Shown in pieces: positions 7,401-11,999 of a stretch of 11,999 nucleotides of DNA (its first letter is position 1; every line of letters starts with the position of its first letter). Both the position numbers and the translations under genes were made by a program. Location: assembly GCF_036311985.1 (NCBI RefSeq), contig NZ_JAZDCJ010000081.1. One strand, 5' to 3'. The notes beneath the pieces were generated by a model. It saw only the letters and a program-made list of their open reading frames with translations. It made no database searches and was not told the origin of the DNA. The DNA comes from JAZDCJ01 sp036311985 (GTDB taxonomy: Bacteria > Actinomycetota > Actinomycetes > Actinomycetales > Micrococcaceae).

Positions 7401-8399
7401 TCAGCCACGGAGCCGCAACTTGCTGCAGCCCTTAGCCGCCCGCGATACACAGATAAGCATGATGTCGTTTCTGCCTTGTTCTTCCTTGCTCAAGAGCGAG
7501 TCTCGGTGGTCGATGAGTCCCTCGATGACACGTGTTTGGCATGTGCCGCATGTACCTTCCTCGCACGAGGAGAAGACGGGCAAGCCGGCATCCTCAGCCA
7601 CCGAGAGGATCGAACGGTCGGCAGGTATCTTGAGCGTCACGTCTGAATCAATGAACTCGACCTCGAACTCGTGATCCTCCTCGACGGATTCAAGCACCTT
7701 CGGTCGGAAACGCTCGACCCGCAAGCTTCCCGCCGGCCAGTGAGCCATCTGCCTTTCCACTGCATTCAGCAACGGCTCGGGCCCACAGGAATACACAGTC
7801 ATGCCTGGCTCGACATGTTCCAACCAGGAGGCGAGATCCAACAATCCGACCTCGTCCTGCGGCGCAAAGGTGACCCTGTCGCCGTACTGCTGGAGCTCTT
7901 TCACGAATGCCATGGAGTTACGGGAACGACCGCCATACAACAATCTCCACGGAATACCTTTTCGTTCGGCGACAGTGATCATTGACAGAATCGGGGTGAT
8001 CCCGATGCCGCCTGCGATGAACAGGTACTGAGACGAGGGCTCGAGGAGGAAGTTGTTGCGCGGTTCGCTGACCACGACCTCAACTCCAGGCAACAGTGTC
8101 TGGAACACACGTTCAGAACCCCCTCGGCCCTCCGGTTCTCTAAGAACCCCGAGACGCCACTGAGAGCTGTTCTGTGGGTCGGACGAGAGCGAATACTGCC
8201 GTATCAGCGATTCACCCAGCACCAATTCCAGATGCGCTCCCGGTTCCCACTTTGGCAGGGAACCCCCATCTGGTCGTTCGAGAAGGAGGGAAATGACTCC
8301 CTCGGCCTCGTCAATACGGTCTCTCACGATCACATTTATCATTGATGGATCAACTTTCTTGAGCTTTTCACTATCTGAATCGGTGTTCTCCGGAATCAC
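7401..8399 (-). CDS. Phthalate-dioxygenase-reductase-type oxidoreductase (FMN, NAD(P)H, 2Fe-2S), P450 partner
   Basis: 332 residues with the domain order of the PDR family: flavin domain first, then NAD(P)H domain, then a C-terminal plant-type ferredoxin. Visible motifs are RQYS (67-70) for flavin phosphate, GGIGITPILS (130-139) and CGPEP (205-209) for the nucleotide site, and the 2Fe-2S cysteines Cys279, Cys284, Cys287 and Cys317 (CEEGTCGTC...LICVSR). The start is GTG at 8397-8399, overlapping the P450 stop as GTGA, so the two are translationally coupled. Its job is to pass electrons from NAD(P)H through flavin and the iron-sulfur cluster to the P450 heme. The same reductase type is fused to the C-terminus of CYP116B enzymes and serves Rieske oxygenases such as vanillate demethylase; here it is a separate chain and no oxygenase other than the P450 is near. 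An N-terminal extension of about 20 polar residues is odd; Met20 is an alternative start. Confidence 0.93.
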   Translation of the reverse strand: MIPENTDSDSEKLKKVDPSMINVIVRDRIDEAEGVISLLLERPDGGSLPKWEPGAHLELVLGESLIRQYSLSSDPQNSSQWRLGVLREPEGRGGSERVFQTLLPGVEVVVSEPRNNFLLEPSSQYLFIAGGIGITPILSMITVAERKGIPWRLLYGGRSRNSMAFVKELQQYGDRVTFAPQDEVGLLDLASWLEHVEPGMTVYSCGPEPLLNAVERQMAHWPAGSLRVERFRPKVLESVEEDHEFEVEFIDSDVTLKIPADRSILSVAEDAGLPVFSSCEEGTCGTCQTRVIEGLIDHRDSLLSKEEQGRNDIMLICVSRAAKGCSKLRLRG

Positions 8400-9646
8400 G
8401 ACCTAGCCATCTTCACTTTGTAGCTGTGGAGTTCGTGGAACATGGATCCTGCCGCCCATTTGGGCTCCTCGGCCACCTCGAACTCGATCGACCTCTTGGT
8501 CAACTCAAGGACCGTCATTTCACTCATAATCTGAACGACATTTCGACCGGGGCACACATAATGCCCGCCGCCGTAGGTGAACTGCTTGACGCGGTTCGAC
8601 CGATCGAGTTGATACTCATGGGGGTCGGCGAACACTTCCGGATCTCGGCTTCCGAAGAACCAGCCCATGTGAATGTCGACACCTGCCGGAATTCGTACGC
8701 CGTCGTAGACGAACTCCTCACTTGAGTACCTCGGCATGGAAGCGACGACGGGATGAAGACGTGAACTCTCCTGGTAAACTGCGGTCGCGAATTCCATTGG
8801 GCTGCGGTCCGGGATTGTGGGCTGGAGGCCTGCTTCGACCATCGAATAAACCATATTGGTGATGAAAGGGCTCGATGTGTGGTATCCATCAATCAAGGCG
8901 CCGGCGAAGGCCTTATACGTATCCATTTCTTGGTCGCCACGATCGAGATAACGGTTGCTCTCTTGAATGTCTTCAAGCATCGGAGCTCTCTCCTCAATGA
9001 CGGCCCGTGGGATCGCCTCTTCGAGAAGATCCATAAATACGTGGGCAGACTTGTTTGCGACGACCGTCTGCTCCATTGTCGGCGCGATGAGGAAAGATGT
9101 CTGAACCTTTTCTGCTTCAGCAAACAGTTGTTCTCCGACGTCTAGCGGCACTCCGATCGACGTGGCCCAGAAGTGAACCATCGCCATACGCGCAAAATCC
9201 TTCCGAAAGTCGAAAATTCCTTCCTCGAGGTTCTTATCAATGAGTTCATTTAGAAACGCTGAAATTTCCTCGCGAAACTTGCCAACGTTCTTTGGTGACA
9301 GCACTTTGTTGAATAACTGCTTCGCCGGTCGGTGCTGTGGCGGCATCCACGAGAAAATACTTGCGTGGAGGAGCCGGGCTACACCACTTTCGCTAAGGGA
9401 ATCAGGGTGCCGCAGGCCACTGGTCATGACCCCGATCGGCTGGTGTCCGACTGCTGGATGGCGCGAAAGATCGGCCAACTGGGAGTTTCGATACACGAAA
9501 ACAGAACCATCTGATAGTCGCAAAAGCCCCTGGTAGTCCCGGCTAAAAAGATCCTTCGCTGTCGACGCTAGATCCGTACCCCACTCCGGATCATCGAACT
9601 CATGCAGCAGTGGAATATCGGATATTTCTCGCAATGTTTCAGTCAT
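8396..9646 (-). CDS. Cytochrome P450 monooxygenase
   Basis: 416 residues, soluble, typical of bacterial P450s. The K-helix ExxR is E293-S-S-R296. The heme-binding loop is FTYGGGHYVCPG with axial ligand Cys365. A C-helix-like segment is PPQHRPAKQLFNKVLSP (102-118). The I-helix is unusual: where most P450s have (A/G)Gx(D/E)T(T/S), this one reads D253-G-Y-H256-T257-S258, keeping the Thr but with His instead of the acidic residue and Asp instead of Ala/Gly. The ATG at 9644-9646 is preceded by GAGGGAG with a short spacer. It is the first gene of the minus-strand block and overlaps its reductase gene by four bases. It likely hydroxylates or O/N-dealkylates a small molecule taken up by the neighbouring transporter. 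I cannot assign a CYP family; it does not look like the guaiacol demethylase GcoA, whose I-helix has another deviation. Confidence 0.95.
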   Translation of the reverse strand: MTETLREISDIPLLHEFDDPEWGTDLASTAKDLFSRDYQGLLRLSDGSVFVYRNSQLADLSRHPAVGHQPIGVMTSGLRHPDSLSESGVARLLHASIFSWMPPQHRPAKQLFNKVLSPKNVGKFREEISAFLNELIDKNLEEGIFDFRKDFARMAMVHFWATSIGVPLDVGEQLFAEAEKVQTSFLIAPTMEQTVVANKSAHVFMDLLEEAIPRAVIEERAPMLEDIQESNRYLDRGDQEMDTYKAFAGALIDGYHTSSPFITNMVYSMVEAGLQPTIPDRSPMEFATAVYQESSRLHPVVASMPRYSSEEFVYDGVRIPAGVDIHMGWFFGSRDPEVFADPHEYQLDRSNRVKQFTYGGGHYVCPGRNVVQIMSEMTVLELTKRSIEFEVAEEPKWAAGSMFHELHSYKVKMARS

Positions 9647-9734
9647 AACTCCCTCGTTTCGTTCGGCAAACTAATAAGCCTTGACGAGCCCGCGGAATAG
9701 GGTGACTATTCGGATCCCCGCTAACGCCGGGATC
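9647..9734 (-). promoter_or_regulatory. P450 upstream region with two adjacent dyads
   Basis: GAATAG-ggtga-CTATTC (9695-9711) is a perfect 6-bp inverted repeat with 5-base spacer, 49 bases upstream of the P450 start. Immediately beside it, GATCCC...GGGATC (9713-9734) forms a 22-bp dyad with a mismatch in the inner stem. Paired dyads at this distance fit an operator pair; the GC-rich one could also be a terminator for whatever lay upstream. No clear sigma-70 boxes are visible. Confidence 0.4.
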
Positions 9735-9788
9735 TATCTGATTCTCGCGAAGCCGCCCAATCTCTGTACTCTAAAATCCCACCACTTT

Positions 9789-9887
9789 TCACATGTAGGT
9801 GATACGGGCCACAACGTTAGCGTGCATGGGATTCACTTTGCAACCGGCTGAACTCTTTTCAAGAAATTCTTGGATACCGCTGACTAG
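9789..9887 (-). pseudogene. Possible C-terminal remnant of a gene cut by IS256 (unrecognised)
   Basis: On the minus strand a frame open from the IS256 left end reads SGIQEFLEKSSAGCKV, then NPMHANVVARITYM, and stops at 9789-9791. It is 32 codons at most. The third-position base composition is not strongly biased and I do not recognise the sequence, so this may be chance. It is listed because the other side of the IS256 also carries a minus-strand coding remnant ending at the insertion, as expected if one gene was split. Confidence 0.2.
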
Positions 9888-9922
9888 GGGACTGTCTGAA
9901 TAACGGTGTGTGGGGTCCGGCC
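9888..9922. repeat. Left inverted repeat of IS256 element
   Basis: Begins GGGACTGTCTGAATAACGG and ends GGGGTCCGGCC. It matches the reverse complement of 11235-11269 at 31 of 35 positions by hand alignment. Confidence 0.88.
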
Positions 9923-9942
9923 TGATTCGAAAGGAGACGGCC

Positions 9943-11226
9943 GTGTCAGAGTTCACGACCGAGATGACAGGGGTGATGATCGATCCTGTGACGGGAGAGA
10001 TCATCGATCAGAAGGAGCTTGCGGAGCGGTTGCTTGCGCAGGCCAAGGAACAGGGCGTGAGCCTGGTAGGCCCGGGCGGGCTGCTGAACCAGCTCACGAG
10101 GAATGTGCTGGAGACCGCGCTGGAAGCGGAGCTGACCGAGCACCTCGGGCACGAGCATGGCCAGACACCGATCGCGGCCAACATGCGCAACGGCACCAGG
10201 TCAAAGACCGTGCTGACCGAGATCGGTCCGGTCGAGATTGAGGTGCCCCGGGATCGTGAAGGGTCGTTCGAGCCGGTGATCGTGCCCAAGCGGAAACGGC
10301 GGCTGGACGGGATCGATCAGATCGTGCTCTCGCTATCCGCCCGGGGATTGACCACCGGGGAAATCGCCGCGCACTTCGAGGAGGTCTACGGGGCCAGGGT
10401 CTCTAAGGACACCATCAGCCGCATCACGGAGAAAGTCGCCGGGGAGCTGGCCGAATGGTCGGCCCGGCCTTTGGATCCGGTCTATCCGGTGCTCTTCGTT
10501 GACGCCGTCGTGGTCAAGGTCCGTGACGGGCAGGTGCGCAACACCCCGTTCTACGTCGTCATGGGAGTCACCACCAGCGGGGAGCGGGAGATCCTGGGCA
10601 TCTGGGCCGGCGACGGTGGCGAAGGTGCACGGTTCTGGCTGCAGGTATTCTCCGAGCTGAAGAACCGGGGCGTGGAAGATGTGCTGATCGCTGTCTGCGA
10701 TGGGCTCAAGGGTCTGCCGGAGGCGATCACGACCACGTGGGAGCGAACGGTGGTGCAGCAGTGCATCGTGCACCTGATCCGCAACAGCTTCCGTTACGCC
10801 GGACGCCAGCACCGCGACGGCATCGTCAAGGCGCTCAAGCCCGTTTACACGGCCCCGTCCGAGCAAGCGGCGAAGGACCGGTTCGCCGAGTTCACGGCCG
10901 AGTGGGGCCAGCGGTATCCGGCGATCGTGCGGCTCTGGGAATCCTCCTGGGCCGAGTTCGTGCCGTTCCTGGAGTATGACGTGGAGATCCGACGGGTGAT
11001 CTGCACGACGAATGCGATCGAGTCGATCAACGCGCGCTACCGAAGGGCGGTAAGGGCCCGCGGGCACTTTCCGAACGAGACCGCGGCCCTGAAATGCCTG
11101 TACTTGGTCACCAGATCTCTTGATCCCACCGGCGGCGGTCGGGCACGCTGGGTGATGAGGTGGAAGCCGGCGCTGAACGCGTTCGCTATTACCTTTGCTG
11201 GCCGGTTCGAAAGAACCACTCAATAA
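9943..11226 (+). CDS. IS256-family (mutator-type) transposase
   Basis: A GTG at 9943 with AAGGAG (9931-9936) upstream gives 427 residues; a longer frame from 9910 would start inside the inverted repeat and is unlikely. DDE catalytic residues are visible: Asp in PVLFVDAVVVKVRDG, Asp in LIAVCDGLKGLPEAI and Glu in TTNAIESINARYRRAV. Other family marks are the DRxGxFEP-like segment PRDREGSFEPVIVPKR and the QQCIVHLIRNS motif. The frame is open throughout and the terminal repeats are present, so it looks functional. Base composition is high GC and unlike the P450/reductase block beside it, so it is a later arrival. It stands in opposite orientation to the minus-strand catabolic genes and close to the P450 promoter region, where an element can cut off or replace upstream control. 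Confidence 0.96.
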   Translation: MSEFTTEMTGVMIDPVTGEIIDQKELAERLLAQAKEQGVSLVGPGGLLNQLTRNVLETALEAELTEHLGHEHGQTPIAANMRNGTRSKTVLTEIGPVEIEVPRDREGSFEPVIVPKRKRRLDGIDQIVLSLSARGLTTGEIAAHFEEVYGARVSKDTISRITEKVAGELAEWSARPLDPVYPVLFVDAVVVKVRDGQVRNTPFYVVMGVTTSGEREILGIWAGDGGEGARFWLQVFSELKNRGVEDVLIAVCDGLKGLPEAITTTWERTVVQQCIVHLIRNSFRYAGRQHRDGIVKALKPVYTAPSEQAAKDRFAEFTAEWGQRYPAIVRLWESSWAEFVPFLEYDVEIRRVICTTNAIESINARYRRAVRARGHFPNETAALKCLYLVTRSLDPTGGGRARWVMRWKPALNAFAITFAGRFERTTQ

Positions 11227-11234
11227 TGAAAACC

Positions 11235-11269
11235 GGCCGGACTCCACACACCGTTTATCGGACAGTCCC
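11235..11269. repeat. Right inverted repeat of IS256 element
   Basis: Reverse complement begins GGGACTGTCCGATAAACGG and ends GGAGTCCGGCC, pairing with 9888-9922 (four mismatches). Confidence 0.88.
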
Positions 11270-11508
11270 GGAAACATCTCCCGGTCGGTCAAGTCGTTAG
11301 AGTCTTGCAGGAGGGAACAGACATAGGCTGTGGCACTGTCGACGACTGCATGCCAGACGGGTCCATCGTATGGGTTGTACTTCACGGTATCGGCGAAAGA
11401 AGAATGCTGCACAAAGATGACAGCATCAACCTCCAACTCTTGGACTTCCCTCAGGAGTGCTCCCCGATGTAACCGTCTGCCGGTGCCGGTCAGTGGAAGC
11501 CGCCAAAG
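11270..11508 (-). pseudogene. Truncated minus-strand coding remnant, unrecognised (racemase-like fold possible)
   Basis: On the minus strand the frame from 11508 down to the IS256 end is open. From about 11478 it reads like real protein: RRLHRGALLREVQELEV, then DAVIFVQHSSFADTVKYNP, then PVWHAVVDSATAYVCSLLQD. A TGA at 11509-11511 closes the frame upstream with no good start, and downstream it runs into the IS256 sequence. It is therefore cut at one end and degraded at the other. The pattern 'DAVIFVQHSSFA ... PVWHAVVDSATAYV' is reminiscent of the second half of Asp/Glu/hydantoin-racemase-type proteins, where a Cys/Ser-bearing strand is followed by P-V-x-D-x-x-x-A, but I do not recognise a family with confidence. 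It may be the first gene of the catabolic block, separated from the P450 by the IS. Confidence 0.4.
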
Positions 11509-11545
11509 TCAGGGCGAACTAATCTCACTTGGAATGCCCATTAGA

Positions 11546-11628
11546 ACATTGGCAGTAAGAAGCGCTCCGGGGCATATCTGCGTGTGCCAAAACCTGGGGA
11601 GGTCCGGAGCGCTCCTTATTGCCAATGT
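11546..11628. repeat. Long imperfect inverted repeat (25-bp arms, 33-base loop)
   Basis: The left arm 11546-11570 (ACATTGGCAGTAAGAAGCGC then TCCGG) pairs with 11604-11628 (CCGGAGCGCTCCTTATTGCC then AATGT) at 23 of 25 positions. The spacer is 33 bases. It is too long for an ordinary terminator. It could be two facing transposon ends, a small non-autonomous element or a structured RNA. No target duplication is seen at its edges. Confidence 0.75.
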
Positions 11629-11632
11629 ACTG

Positions 11633-11722
11633 ACTGACAAGCCTGGGGAGTGTCAGTTTCAGGGGTGCTCTCAAAGTCACTTGGGAGTCAGTGGGAGTGA
11701 CTCCAGCGCTCTAAGTGAGAGC
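11633..11722. repeat. Cluster of three short perfect hairpins
   Basis: Three hairpins follow one another: ACTGACA/TGTCAGT (11633-11639 with 11651-11657, 11-base spacer), GGAGTCA/TGACTCC (11684-11690 with 11698-11704, 7-base spacer) and GCTCT/AGAGC (11708-11712 with 11718-11722, 5-base spacer). The short GGGAGT motif also recurs directly at 11646, 11683, 11693 and 11869. No coding sense is apparent on either strand, although a plus-strand frame stays open by chance. Confidence 0.6.
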
Positions 11723-11730
11723 TTACGGTT

Positions 11731-11749
11731 GGCGCCCCTTTTGCCAATG
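11731..11749 (-). repeat. Third, partial copy of the 11546-11628 repeat arm
   Basis: Reverse complement begins CATTGGCAAAAGGGGCGCC, similar to the right arm read the same way, CATTGGCAATAAGGAGCGC. The shared core is CATTGGCAA followed by purines and GCGC. The match ends after about 19 bases. Confidence 0.45.
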
Positions 11750-11877
11750 CAGTCCGGTAATCGAGAGCCTTATCGCGTTGCAGTCTCCCAAGTACAACCA
11801 CTGAATGCACTCCTATTCGCTGTGCAGTCGACTCCATCCACCCCCTACGAACGGCCGTCGGCGGGACTGGGAGTGAT

Positions 11878-11889
11878 TGGGTCCCGGTT
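11878..11889. repeat. Candidate terminus of the IS3-type element
   Basis: TGGGTCCCGGTT lies 13 bases beyond the stop of the IS3 transposase. IS3-family elements end in TG...CA a short way past orfB, so this is a plausible end, but the other end is outside the window. Confidence 0.25.
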
Positions 11890-11902
11890 AGCAGTCCAGT
11901 GG

Positions 11903-11999
11903 CTATGCGATAGCTAGTTGATTTTTCTGCGTCCAGGTGTCCCAGTATTGTTTCGGCGTCATGCCGTCGAGGGATCCGTGGGGCCGTTCATGATTGTAG
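11903..11999 (-). CDS. IS3-family transposase (orfB), C-terminal end, cut by right window edge
   Basis: Thirty-two codons on the minus strand end at a TAG (11903-11905). They read YNHERPHGSLDGMTPKQYW and then DTWTQKNQLAIA. The YNxxRPHxSLxxxTP pattern is the standard C-terminal signature of IS3-family orfB transposases (integrase core, just after the catalytic Glu). The rest of the gene lies to the right of the window, so intactness is unknown. It marks the right side of the IS-bordered segment. Confidence 0.88.
   Translation of the reverse strand, partial: YNHERPHGSLDGMTPKQYWDTWTQKNQLAIA

Larger units (their letters stand above)
9888..11269 (+). mobile_element. Complete IS256-family insertion sequence
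   Basis: A full-length transposase gene (9943-11226) is framed by inverted repeats at 9888-9922 and 11235-11269, total 1382 bp, a normal IS256 size. The flanking octamers, CTGACTAG on the left and GGAAACAT on the right, do not match, so the 8-bp target duplication expected for this family is not seen. The element therefore probably took part in a deletion or recombination after insertion. Confidence 0.9.

Noticed and set aside
1..11269. Composite transposon bounded by two IS256 copies
   Set aside because: The two IS256 transposases are related but clearly different in sequence and share only partial end repeats, so they are unlikely to act as a matched pair.
10333..11436. Long minus-strand open frame (367 codons)
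   Set aside because: It is largely the antisense shadow of the high-GC IS256 transposase; only the part right of 11269 is outside the IS and is described separately.
11546..11628. Integron attC site or CRISPR repeat
   Set aside because: There is no RYYYAAC/GTTRRRY core pair for attC, and the copies are inverted and irregularly spaced, unlike a CRISPR array.
11330..11917. Plus-strand open frame of 195 codons
   Set aside because: Low-complexity Ser/Pro/Leu-rich translation across inverted repeats, no ribosome binding site or recognisable motif, and it overlaps the IS3 transposase end on the other strand.

Overview
The window looks like a mobile, accessory stretch of a high-GC Gram-positive genome, most likely an actinobacterium of the Arthrobacter/Rhodococcus kind. 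The transposase genes have actinobacterial style, GTG/TTG starts are common, and the core gene block has a visibly lower and more mixed base composition than the insertion sequences around it. It may be a plasmid or a catabolic island; the sequence alone does not decide this.

Layout. Positions 1-2757 are a graveyard of nested insertion sequences: the 5' end of an IS256-family transposase gene (minus strand, running off the left edge), an IS21-family element with frameshifted istA and istB, and the tail of an IS30-family transposase that the IS21 seems to have entered. Positions 2845-9646 hold one block of genes, all on the minus strand. In transcription order they are: a cytochrome P450, a separate FMN/2Fe-2S phthalate-dioxygenase-reductase-type electron donor (GTGA overlap with the P450), a 12-helix MFS transporter, a GcvT-like folate-dependent methyl/aminomethyl transferase broken by one in-frame TAA, formyltetrahydrofolate deformylase PurU, and two SMR efflux subunits that overlap by ATGA. 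From 9888 to 11269 there is a complete IS256-family element with 35-bp inverted repeats. It is followed by a broken minus-strand coding remnant (11270-11508), about 370 bases of non-coding DNA rich in inverted repeats, and the last codons of an IS3-family transposase running off the right edge.

How the genes may work together (inference). A P450 with its own reductase plus an MFS carrier suggests uptake and oxidation of a small organic compound. A GcvT-like protein followed directly by PurU suggests that a one-carbon unit is moved onto tetrahydrofolate and leaves as formate, with free THF restored. This is the logic known from demethylating catabolic clusters, for example the MABO/FolD/PurU genes of the nicotine plasmid pAO1. 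The SMR pair would export a cationic or amine-like product or intermediate. The substrate cannot be read from the sequence. The stop codon inside the GcvT-like gene means the one-carbon branch may be dead, or made as two pieces, in this strain.

The most notable points are the P450 with an unusual I-helix and an unfused PDR-type partner, the nonsense codon beside the expected folate-site acidic pair, several dyad-symmetric operator candidates upstream of the three transcription blocks, and the inverted-repeat cluster at 11546-11749.
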